64,000 nt of DNA, taken from the NCBI GenBank assembly GCA_016859345.1, contig CM029121.1, forward strand, positions 5,526,029-5,590,028, in the 5' to 3' direction. The DNA comes from Istiophorus platypterus. Taxonomy: Eukaryota > Chordata > Actinopteri > Istiophoriformes > Istiophoridae. Below the pieces are notes generated by a model. That model was not told where the DNA came from and did not search any database. It saw only the letters and a program-made list of their open reading frames with translations. Shown in pieces: positions 1-9,629 of this stretch (positions within the stretch are counted from its first letter, which is position 1; each line of letters starts with the position of its first letter). A program made the position numbers and the translations under genes.

Positions 1-1676
1 GACAATGCAATTTGTTGGCCAACGCTCAATATCTTAATGTGCAGGCATGAAATAAAACATGCACAGGGGATTCTTTGAAGATTTTGATTTTTATTTTCTT
101 ATAATTTAACAGGTAAGATGGTCAGAGTACTCTGGCCTGTGCCAATAGTGTTTGTGCACTCCCTTTTTTTCAGTTTACAAGCAGGTACAGTGGTAGTGAT
201 GCAAGAAAAAAAACTTTTAACACAAATGTGTTCGTTCAATTTTGTGGCTACAGATTCAGGATTGAGTGCAGGTTGAGTTCCTCTTCAGAGGTGTAATTCA
301 ATGAGTTCATTCCGTCAGCAGCTACAGGAACTATGCAATTAAAATAGCACCTTGAGTTGCTATGGAATAACATGTCCATTTTGCAAAATTTAAGTTTCAA
401 CCTGCAGCAGCTCAATTACCGTGATAAATTAGAGGTGCTGCTGCAAGTGCAAAGAGCAAACTAAGTGCTGTCAAATGATTCAAGTATTTCAGAGACTTAT
501 TGGTTGCTGAAGCACTCCAACAGCTGCGTAACAATGGCTTTAAGTCAGCTGTGATAATCACAAAAAACAGACAAAACATGCACGCATCCACAGCTCAGGC
601 ATACTGATCCACTAATGCTTATATCACACACTTACAGACAGAAGAAATGCTCACTAAAGCCTGCTACTTGTATTTGCAGGAGAGGTGGATCCATAAAGCA
701 CATACTGTACACTACTGCACACACATTCACTGGTTTGCTGTTTCAGCAGCTTAGTGGGCAAGAAGGCTGGCCCTGAAATCTGTGCTATGAATGTAAAGAC
801 AGAACTCAGCCAATTAAACCTAAATTACTACCCACTGTCAGATTTAAAATACTCTCTCATATTGCCTTGCTCCTTTTGCTCTCCTCACCCTGCCCTTCTT
901 TCTGCTTCCCTCTGTTCTGTGCCTCTTCTCCCCCTTTAAGGCTTTGCCACCTCCTGCATTTACTTCTGTCAATCTCTCCCTCCCTGTACCTTCTTTTCTT
1001 TTTAACAATTCTCTCCTCTTCCCTGTTAGCATCTCCCTTTTCCCCTCTCTCACTCATTAAAACAGTTCCCTGGTCTTCTCCCAGGAGAGGGGAGGCAGAT
1101 AAAAATAGCTCTTCTCCAGCTTGTGCTCACTGGTTCCTTCTTTCCCTCCTGCCTTCCATACATCAAATAACTACGTTCCTCCATAAAAACCATTGTTTCA
1201 TCCTCCTCTCTCTTTGTTCCTCACTGACTCTCACTCACGCTTTTCACTTGCTCTGTAGCCTCTCATCCAACCACACTCATATCTAGCTCTTTAAAGACAG
1301 TTTGCAGTTGTGTGTTTATAATAGCACAGTAGTTACTGAACCACCCCGAGATACTGTTATCACAAAGTTGCACACAAATTCAGCTGTGTTGCAATTGAGA
1401 AAGAGCTCATTTATGGTGGGTACTGCTGGTCTTCTCTTAGGATTAGTGAAAATATAAATTTTGATATGTTTTAACTTATGTCCTGTATTAGAGCAGTTGG
1501 TAATTGAGTGGTGCAAGTATTAAAAATGATGACAGCTGATGCCACAGTCTGTTGTAAAAGGTACAATCATCTTTCAGAATGACTGCAAGCAATTTAAGAA
1601 TGTTAAATCATGTGTAAAAATTGTTAATGTTCACTGGTCTACAACTTCAGTTGATAAATGCATTTATGCAGTGTCT

Positions 1677-1678
<2 letters not shown>

Positions 1679-1753
<75 letters not shown>
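1679..1753. repeat. (CA)n microsatellite
   Basis: About 37 uninterrupted CA units followed by an ATACACAC tail. Long and pure, so likely polymorphic. Confidence 0.95.
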
Positions 1754-1758
<5 letters not shown>

Positions 1759-1938
1759 ACAGCTATTGTCCTAATGAAACAAAGCTCACACAGATGACTA
1801 AACAATGATTAAATACAGTAAACCACCATGTTTGTGCACATTAAAGTGAACAGATAATGTATCTTCTTTATAGATAAACATTTTGGGAGATGGAGAGAGG
1901 GTAATGGCATAATAAGCTTGGACAGCAAAGAACCCCTC

Positions 1939-1984
1939 CACACACTCGCGCACACATGCACATGCACACGCACACGTGCACACA

Positions 1985-2025
<41 letters not shown>
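1939..2025. repeat. Compound (CA)n/(CG) alternating purine-pyrimidine tract
   Basis: Imperfect CA/CG/TG alternation from about 1939, ending in a pure (CA)n run at 1989-2024. Alternating purine-pyrimidine sequence with CG steps is the class of DNA that can adopt Z-form. Confidence 0.85.
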
Positions 2026-2028
<3 letters not shown>

Positions 2029-3272
2029 CACAGAAACACTGGAAGAGCAAATGGCCATCTGGCTGCTATGAAAATAAAGCCTTTTAGACTGTTTCCTCAT
2101 TAGTCAAAATCTTTTTTTTTTTTGTCAACAACACCAATGTTAGAGGAAAAAAGAGGCAAAGAGGGAGACTGAGAGGAAAGATGGACAGAGAAGAAAGAGA
2201 TGTAAGGGACGGAGAGATAGAGATGTGGAAAAAGTAGCAGTACACGGGATGCCAGAGGGTATAAACAAACTGCTCACTGGCAGAGCTACAAAGTAATATA
2301 AACTTTCCCCTTTGGAAACACTTTAACATCCCAACATGCTAAAAATATAGCGCACTGCAGCAGGAGCTCAGACGGGAGACAGATAGGGTTTATCAGGCGG
2401 TAGTTTCCCGCTATACCAAAGGCTTCAGAGACAACAAATCCAACTTCTGTATTGAAAAACCATCAACTGTCTGGAAAGTAACCCTGAGGCCAGAATAATT
2501 CACGAAAAGGTTGTTTGTCAGATTTATTTCTTGTGAATTTTTGCCCCTAGAACCAAAACTGAGGTAAAAAGCGAAAACTATATGAAAACAGCAGTGGACT
2601 ACAAACCATTCAGATAGCATATATACATTACCTCTGCAAAAGCTGAACAATCTTCTAAAGTTGGTATTTCACTAGTAAGTCTTTCATACAATGGGCATTT
2701 TGACTTGTCATTGTCATAATATCAACACAGGTGTAACTCATCAGTGAGTCAAACCACTGTGCAAGTGCGTACAATACCTGAGCCCTGAAACCCCAGAATG
2801 CAATGCAGCCATTACTAATGCTAATTGTTCTACCTGTTTGAGTAGTAAAAATGTCAGCAACAAGAAATTTATGTCACCAATAAGAAATGTATAATTTGCA
2901 CCTGGATTTATTTCAGTCAAAAAAGAGAGCCAAGGATATCTAGAAATACATGTTACTTCTTTTCATTCAAATAAGTGCAGAACTTGGTGAGAAAATAGTG
3001 AAAATGTTCAAAAATGCATATGTAAGATTTCTAAACTGACATTTCAAGTACTGAATGTGTTTTTATTTATCCTCTAAAAATTCTTCAAATCACATGCTAT
3101 ATTAACATAAATCATTTTACAATCATGTTACAGCATAACATATACAGTATCTCCGATAGTTGTGTAATGGCTCATTTTAAACTTTACATTATGTGAACCA
3201 ATGTTTTAAGGCAGACTTGTTTTCTCTCCAGGTCTGCAGTGAGAACTGGAGGTAGCCAAGGAATTTACTCAC

Positions 3273-3297
3273 CATCTTTGTCAGCTCTTCTGAATAT
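3273..3297 (-). CDS. necab2: necab2 exon 2, 25-nt microexon (start of EF-hand 1)
   Basis: On the minus strand a CACAG acceptor is followed by 25 nt coding IFRRADKD plus one base, then a GTGAGTAAA donor. NECAB proteins have the sequence VILD-IFRRADKN-DDGKLS at this point, so the exon joins exon 1 (which ends in VILD, phase 0) in frame and leaves phase 1 inside the first calcium-binding loop (D-K-D-D/N type). The match of both splice sites, frame and peptide makes this convincing despite its small size. It is 4.6 kb from exon 1. Confidence 0.83.
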
Positions 3298-3650
3298 CTG
3301 TGAACATAAAGTGAGACAGTGCAGTTAGTGTTACTAAAGGTATCAGCAATGAGCTATTTACACTTAATAGTATGTGAAAACCAGTGAATAAGGATGGTAA
3401 TAACATTTGTTCGAGGTCTAAAACGGTGTTTAGGACAGTTACTTTTTAGCGACTAAATAATAGCTTTATGTTATATGGAAAAGAATGTAATGTCAGGTTG
3501 TCAACCACAAACTAAACTAATGTCCACTAAAATCCACCAACGTTTTCATTGGTGCATTTGGTGCAACCACTGTAGGCACTGTTTTCATGTTTAGTGCAGT
3601 ACAGAACTCACTGTGGTTCACATAAGGAGTTCACACTTAACTGAATCTCG

Positions 3651-3656
3651 CACACA

Positions 3657-3712
<56 letters not shown>
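3651..3712. repeat. (CA)n microsatellite
   Basis: Nearly pure CA dinucleotides, interrupted once by CAAA near the left end. Confidence 0.93.
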
Positions 3713-3716
<4 letters not shown>

Positions 3717-3901
3717 TAGAAAAGTAGTGGTATATGTAGACGTGTTAGGAGCCACTGTACCTTAAAGTTTATTATTGTGACAGAGGCGAAAATAATCACA
3801 AATTGCACACACTTACAAAACTCACCTCTGTATAACTAATCACTGTTTAGCCTACTTGCTGTCTATGTGTGCACATCCTGCATACATGGACACAAACACA
3901 C

Positions 3902-3904
<3 letters not shown>

Positions 3905-3940
<36 letters not shown>
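3905..3940. repeat. (CA)n microsatellite with a unique flank
   Basis: About 18 CA units followed by ATGCTGCAAGCTAATTTA. The same flank, in reverse orientation and again attached to a CA/GT array, occurs at about 48650-48710, so the array travels with a dispersed repeat. Confidence 0.9.
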
Positions 3941-3942
<2 letters not shown>

Positions 3943-4779
3943 GCTGCAAGCTAATTTATAGCTTCAGCGAAAGCTTCTTTCTCTGTGGAATTGAAAGTGG
4001 CAGGTCTGGTACTTTGATCAGTGTTTCAGAGCGTGATGTTAGCGGTTCCTACTGACGACTGCCAGAAAACAGCACAATGACACGGTGGAAGACGGAGAGG
4101 AAGACAGTGAGGGCGTTGCGAAAGTACAAACAGACAGACAGGCTGACAGAAACACGGAGAGAGGGAGATGCAAAATGACACTGTGTGTAAGAAAGCATGT
4201 GCATATTGATTAATTCGTTTCTTGCATCGATCATGTTAATTGTGAGCAACATAAGATGTTTATTTGCTCATATTTTATGGAGATTTTATGATCACTGGAA
4301 CATAGAGATAGATAGAAGAGAAGTAGATTATGCTGCAGGAATGTGTATGAGAAGTTTCTTTAGATGTTTGGTTGCTTTCCTTTTCTCTTTACTTGTCTTC
4401 GGTAGACTTTTGTAGCTCTAACTGTTCTTTGTGAAGGACAAAACTGACTTTTTACAGAGACCTACAGGGAAAGTGAGTGGTACTAAAAGGATAGATTTGG
4501 GTTGGAGTATCATTTGAACTGAGCCCCATCATACAGACAGGATTTGAAAGTCTTTGAACTTCACAGATTCCCTTCCATCACACTTGAGAACTGAACTGAA
4601 GCAGAACTTATAAGTATCCACACCTAAAAATGCAACTGTCAGATGAAAAAACTGAAAAAAAGAAAAAAAATATATTCTCTCACTAATTTTCCTTACAAAC
4701 TGTTCATGGGGATGTCAAAAGAAATAAGCATTTGACACATTAAATATTTAAAGTAGAACATAAACAATTAATTAATAAA

Positions 4780-5125
4780 CCAACAATAAATCGATTATCA
4801 ATTAATCGACTGAAAATTACAATTTGAAAACGGATTAATTATTTCTGTAATTTTTCAAGCAAAAATAACAAATGTTCACTGTTTTCAGGTCCTGAGATGA
4901 GAGAATTTGATGCTTTTCTCTGTCATATATGATAAGAATTCAGCAACATTCGGTACTGAACGGTTGGATAAAACAATTTGAATAAGTCACCTTTGGCTTT
5001 AAAAATTTTAATAAACTTTTTTTTTTTTTTACTATTTTCTTACAAAACTTTCAATTAATCTTTTAATTCAGAGAACAGTCTGCAGATTAATTGATAAAGA
5101 AAATTATCATTAGCTGCAGCCCTAA
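4780..5125 (-). mobile_element. Degraded interspersed repeat (GGGCTGCA...ATTAATC family)
   Basis: The minus-strand end reads TAGGGCTGCAGCTAATGATA followed by AT-rich sequence with several ATTAATC/ATCGATTA motifs, a pattern I recognise as a widespread, non-coding vertebrate and fish element. A shorter related piece lies at about 47390-47523. It has no coding capacity. Confidence 0.55.
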
Positions 5126-5893
5126 TTTCAAAGCAACGTAGGTGGGCAGCATTGGCAACAATCATGACTGCTGTGCAGTCCTAACTTGAGTTTAAACAAG
5201 TTGACTTGCAAACTAATTCTTTATGGTTTTTGAACTACAGAAATACATAAATGGATTGAGAGATCCTTTACTCTACAACTGTATGGCTTGTAAAACTAAA
5301 TAAGTGGTACATTCAGGCAGCAACTGCAGCCATCTGAAAAGGCCAAAGTGAAAATCATTAACGGCTGAGACGAGCGACGTTCCAAATGACAAGCTGTTCT
5401 GCATTGTTCTGCTTCCTGGCTGCACCCTGGGGTGCACTCAACTCCACAGAAAAAACAACTCTGAAGCTGCTGGAAACAGACAAGAGGAGGGAACGTGTTG
5501 TGGTGAGGAGGCGGTTTGTGTGCATGTGTGTGTATGCGTGTATGTGTTGTAAAAGAAACAGATAAGAGAGAAAAAAATAGAAAAGACAGAGCAAAATAGA
5601 AACAGAAGACCGAGAGGGAGTAAGCGGGAATGTTGCATCCATCTTCTACCCTTATTAAGAATGGATGTTTTCTTGGCTTGACTGAGGACAGAGGAGAGAG
5701 TGAAGCTAAGAAGAGTATGGAGGGAAGCAGGAGAGGAGAGAAGAGGAGTAGAGAGGGCAAAGGATGAAAGGAGTTTAAAGAATAAAAGGAGAGGTGTGTC
5801 AGGGGTAAGACGAAGAAGAAGACGAGAACAGCAAAGGAGGAGAAACAAGCAAGCAGAGGGTCTAATGAGGAGAATGCTGCCTGCAGGCATGCG

Positions 5894-5895
<2 letters not shown>

Positions 5896-5938
<43 letters not shown>
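5896..5938. repeat. (CA)n microsatellite
   Basis: About 21 CA units directly abutting the left terminal repeat of the short transposon that starts at 5939. Confidence 0.93.
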
Positions 5939-6137
5939 CTTGGACTTCTGTCTTTGTGAGGACACTCATTGAGATAATGCTGTTCCTAGCCCCTTACTCT
6001 AACCTTAACCAAAATCTGATTCTAACCTGAACCCTAAGACCTCGAGTCTTAACCCTAAAACAGCCCTTGTGAGGACTTGCCCAAATGTCCTTATTTTATA
6101 TAATTCAGACTGGTCCTCACAAAGATATAAGTCCAAG
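5939..6137. mobile_element. MITE-like element with 25-bp terminal inverted repeats
   Basis: Positions 5939-5963 and 6113-6137 are inverted copies (23 of 25 match; core TCTTTGTGAGGAC). The 199-bp body is rich in TAACCCTAA/TAACCTTAA steps. This matches a very common non-autonomous fish element that usually sits inside CA arrays, as it does here (5896-5938 on the left, CA-rich 6138-6190 on the right). It has no ORF. Confidence 0.8.
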
Positions 6138-7896
6138 CACACGCACACACAGACACACTGACACACTCGCTCACACACACACAAACACACGCAAACAGCA
6201 ATCACTCAAATCCCTTTGTTGTGGACTTCTTCATATTAACTCTGGGGTCAATAATATTGGAAAACGGCAGGAATGGTGAACATTTTAAAGCCCAAGTCGA
6301 TGCAGAAAGTGAGCTGGAGAGAAAACGCCAGAATGAGGGTTCACTGCTGATGTCAGAAGGCGTGCCTTGCATTCTTTATAGACCAATCAGCCTGAGTATA
6401 GCAGATAACTGTCATGCTTGTGGCACAAGGTAAAATGTAAAAAGAGGGAAACATAGGAAACTTCATTGAAAAAACAAATGAAAAGTTCTTTCAAAAAGAA
6501 ATCTATTTAGATAACTGTATACACAGTCCACTACATCTCACTCATCTGACAAGTCTCTGAGATTAAATCTATTCTAGCACAAATACTTTTCAATCAACTG
6601 AAACTAGACTGTAGTGTAGACCAAAGTTAACCTTGTGTTTTAAGTATGTATCTTGAGCATGAAAATATAATAGAATTTCAGACATTTTTTTTAAATGTCC
6701 TGCCTATAACCAAAACATCAGAAATGTTTGCTAGAGACTTGTGTTTAATGAAGAGAGAGACCTGCTGTTCCTGTGTCACACATCAGAAACAGGTCATAGA
6801 GCAATTTTGGGTCCGGACTCAAAGCTATGAAGCTCTACAATACCGCATCTGCCTGAGAGGGCAGTCTCATCAGGTAGAAAGTATCAGCAGCATATCTGGC
6901 TACAGCCCCATCAACCCCTCTGCACGCTCACACAAGTACAGAAATAGTTTACTAGGGTACTAGGATACATTGGCCCTCTGGTCTTGATCATAATTAGTTT
7001 TCCGTGGACCCCCTTTTTCTATCATTCTATCAGTCTATTTGGGTCGTGGTCAGTTCAGTACAAACTGAACTACTTTTCCCTTTTGTTTCCTACCCCATTA
7101 AAACATTAAAATAACAAAAACAGCCCCCCTCAGAGGTGAAATAAGCCAATAGTACTGATAAGATGACCTGAATAGACGAGGCGCCCTGTAATTGCCACTT
7201 CCAATACAGGAGGGTTGGATCTGTGCCCCGGATTATCCGCTGCCTCTGTTACATAACATGTTGGGATGGGAAAGATTCGGCTCACGGAGTTCAATAAACC
7301 ATGGTAGTATTACATTTCATTAATAATTCAAGTGTGTGATAAAGTTGGCCTAACCATCCTATCGGACTCACGGATGCTGCTTTTTCTGTCGATGTAATTA
7401 CTAAGCAGCGAAGTGCGTTGGTGTGTGTCAGACTGTCTTTGGACTGACAGTAAAACCATCACTTAAAGTAAACCTGTACTGCACTGATCTGAATTTCGGA
7501 TGGATTTTCTACAGATAGTAAAAAAAAAAAAAAAGTTTACAAATTAGGCCAAGTTTAAAAGCGTCTATTCGATAAGATACATAAGATTTTGGGTTGGGGC
7601 GACAAGAAGATAGATGGGAAAACAAATGTTCTGGGACTGTCCGGTCCCGCAGAGATCACAGGTTTGAGCCCCGAAAGGTCACGCACTTTATTAAAGTGTC
7701 AGTTACACGGGAAGGGATGGAGCCTGATTCGCTACGCTCGAGCTACGAGCCTTGGTGGTAAATACTGAGATCGTCCCTGTGCGTAAGTGCGCACCGCACC
7801 GGTCCGTACGCGCCGCTCACTGGATGCCTTCATCCCGCGCACCCACACCCCCGACCCGCAGGGCTCACCACGGTCCCGTGGCTTCTCCATACTCAC

Positions 7897-8223
7897 ATCC
7901 AAAATGACGGAGATGCCTCTACGCGGTTCCGGGGCGAAGAACTGCTCCTGTGCCACGGCCACCTCCTCCTTGCTGGAGGCGTACTCCCGGCTGGAGATGT
8001 TCTTGTTGTCGCTCATTTTGGTGACGATCCAGCGGACGAGCCCGTCGATTCCACCGGGCTGGGCGCCGCTGTTTCCGGACTGCGCTGCCGTCGCGGACTC
8101 GCTGTCCTGACCGGCTACGGGTTTGGGCTGCTCGCGGTTTTCTTGCGCTCGAAGTTTGGCTTGTTCTTTGTTGAGCAGTTTGTGGACTCCGTCCCTACAG
8201 TAGCGCGCTGCCTGCTCACACAT
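7897..8223 (-). CDS. necab2: necab2 exon 1, N-terminal EF-hand calcium-binding protein 2
   Basis: The 109-codon first coding exon runs from the ATG at 8223 to a consensus GTGAGTATG donor at 7896-7891, ending in phase 0. The start MCEQAARYCRDGVHKLL resembles the mammalian NECAB2 start (MCERAARLCRAGAHRLL), and GLVRWIVTKM matches its GLLRWVGARM; the exon closes with VILD, the residues just before EF-hand 1. The fish protein has a longer polar insert (residues about 22-58, QE/SA/GG-rich) than the mammalian one. NECAB proteins have an N-terminal EF-hand pair and a C-terminal ABM-type domain; NECAB2 is a neuronal calcium-binding protein reported to bind the adenosine A2A and mGlu5 receptors. Only the pre-EF-hand region and eight residues of exon 2 are in the window. 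necab1/necab3 are less likely because their N-termini differ. Confidence 0.85.
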
Positions 8224-8245
8224 CCTTTTGCTGCGGAGCGCTCAT
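8216..8245 (-). other. Upstream ORF overlapping the necab2 start codon
   Basis: An ATG at 8245-8243 opens a nine-residue frame (MSAPQQKDV) whose TGA at 8218-8216 overlaps the beginning of the necab2 coding sequence (...GATGTGTGA). It lies in the putative 5' UTR and is out of frame with necab2, so it could lower initiation at the main ATG. Whether it is in the transcript depends on the start site, which is not visible. Confidence 0.5.
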
Positions 8246-9419
8246 GCTGCGCTCTATGGGGGAGAGAGAGAAGCCCCCACCCCTCACCTCCCTTCTTACA
8301 TCACAGCATCCACCCCAAAACACACCCACCCATCCCACATACCCCACATACCCATAATATTATCTATTGTCGTTATTTTTAAGGTTTGGAGAGTTTTTGG
8401 CCATTTCATCACACTTTCTGGTATTCAGTGTCTCGTACTGCATTATAACGCTACAACTGTTTTATTTCGTTGAAATTATGTTTTTAATGGGAATATACTC
8501 TTCCTCTTGAAATGTAAAGTTATACGATCTGATGTCCCTTTTTCTAGGTCTCCTGATCAGTCGGTTAACATCCATTCAAGTTGTAGTAAAAGGCAGAAAC
8601 CTCTTATGACTGCTTAGCAGAGTAACCGTCTCTCCTCTGGGTTTATTGCCCTAAAAGCAAGCTGGGGGAACTAAGACAAGGGATTTCCTCCACTTCACTC
8701 ATTCTCTTGTTTAATGTCTAATCTGAGCATAGATAATGTTATATTTCCTTCTTTTAAGTAGCTACAGTACGAAGTTAGGGCCACCAGTCCTGTGTGGCTT
8801 GCTGTGTTCCAATTGGAAGATCAGACGATTTTCTCATTAGAGTTTTATATATATATGTGTGTGTGTGTATGTGTTTGCGTGTGTAATATGACAGTTCTAA
8901 CCTTTGGTAATGAGCATCTCCCCCAGCTCTGCCCTTTCAGCTGGGTAGTTAGTCCCATGTGTCTAACAGCACACAGGATGGTTTGGACAAATTAACTCCT
9001 TGTGGGAAGTTGACACCTTAACACTCAGGTTATCAGGATGACCAAAAGGCCAAAAGAAAAAAAAAAGAAAGAAAAATAAAACAGCAGGTAAATTATGTAC
9101 CTCCATGTATTGCTGTAGCACCTGAATTGGTGAAAACACTGGATATGATTGCCCCCATGTGGATATGAGCATGCAATGACAGGTCTGGGCAGGTTTTCTC
9201 TGCAGGATTTATTCAGTTAACAATTTAAAAAAATTATGAACCAGTTCGTGACAATTAATTGTTTAAACCATATAAAGACACACAGGGCAATTTCACTGGC
9301 ATTAATGTTGGAGTTTATGTCCTGAATAAGTCAACATATGAAACTGAGGCATTATAAAAAAAAATTACACAATAAGGGCTTGAATCCAAATGTCTGTGAG
9401 TGTGTGTACATATCTCTAT
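8246..9419. other. hydin 3' UTR and hydin-necab2 intergenic region
   Basis: Contains the hydin 3' UTR (from 9419 leftwards), then about 1 kb of AT-rich non-coding DNA with a short (TG)n at 8855-8885, then the upstream flank of necab2. No further gene is seen. Confidence 0.65.
9208..9213 (-). terminator. hydin: Candidate hydin polyadenylation signal AATAAA
   Basis: TTTATT on the plus strand reads AATAAA on the minus strand, about 207 nt past the hydin stop codon. It is the first canonical signal I noticed downstream; the cleavage site is not determinable. Confidence 0.5.
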
Positions 9420-9629
9420 CTAAGACGACTCAGGATGGTAGCCTTTCAGGTAGTAGACCCATGAGCAGGGCTTACTATGGCCCTCAGAGCGCTGGCTGGT
9501 GATGGTCAGCTTTCCAAACCAGGGCCCAGAAGAGCCTCCAGCAGGGGCCTCAAATGACACAAAGATGTTTTGTGTCTTTTTGGAGGGGAAGGTGTCCACT
9601 CCTTTGACAGTAAAGCAGGGGTTGTCTAC
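9420..9629 (-). CDS. hydin: hydin exon w82 (last exon, stop codon)
   Basis: Phase 0 entry after an ATCTTAG acceptor; 69 codons plus TAG at 9422-9420. It encodes the conserved C-terminus including GKLTITSQRSEG and KPCSWVYYLKGY, the last beta-sandwich of the protein. Confidence 0.93.
   Translation of the reverse strand, partial: VDNPCFTVKGVDTFPSKKTQNIFVSFEAPAGGSSGPWFGKLTITSQRSEGHSKPCSWVYYLKGYHPESS

Larger units (their letters stand above)
1..3272. other. necab2 intron 2 (inferred, partial), no exon seen
   Basis: Non-coding stretch downstream of necab2 exon 2. It holds three (CA)n tracts (near 1679-1753, 1939-2025, and CT/GA-rich sequence at 850-1250 and 2140-2230). I looked on the minus strand for the next NECAB exon (rest of the EF-hand loop, D-G-K-L-S type) and did not see it, so it probably lies left of the window. 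The open frames here come from simple sequence and are not supported as genes. Confidence 0.55.
3298..7896 (-). other. necab2: necab2 intron 1
   Basis: A 4.6-kb intron between the GTGAGT donor of exon 1 and the CACAG acceptor of exon 2. It holds two CA microsatellites near 3651-3712 and 3905-3940, a degraded interspersed repeat at about 4780-5125, a GA-rich tract at 5560-5880, a (CA)n array at 5896-5938 and a short inverted-repeat transposon at 5939-6137. I see no further exon in it. Confidence 0.7.
7720..8290. promoter_or_regulatory. necab2: CpG-rich promoter/first-exon region of necab2
   Basis: This is the only stretch of the window with dense CpG dinucleotides (clusters at 7730-7850, 7920-8060 and 8080-8240), in an otherwise AT-rich landscape. 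It covers necab2 exon 1 and its 5' flank. Just upstream on the minus strand are G-rich/CACCC-type tracts (8265-8300). I see no clear TATA box; the start site cannot be placed exactly. Confidence 0.65.

Noticed and set aside
867..1286. 139-codon plus-strand open frame rich in Leu/Ser/Pro
   Set aside because: It is translated CT-rich simple sequence with overlapping open frames on the other strand; no motif, no splice context.
5296..5965. Long minus-strand open frames (up to 212 codons) starting in Cys-Val repeats
   Set aside because: They begin inside the (CA)n array and cover a GA/CT-rich tract; several frames are open at once, which signals composition and not coding.
7640..7690. tRNA-like B-box motif (CAGGTTTGAGCCCCG)
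   Set aside because: No matching A box or cloverleaf stems at the right spacing; at most a decayed SINE piece.
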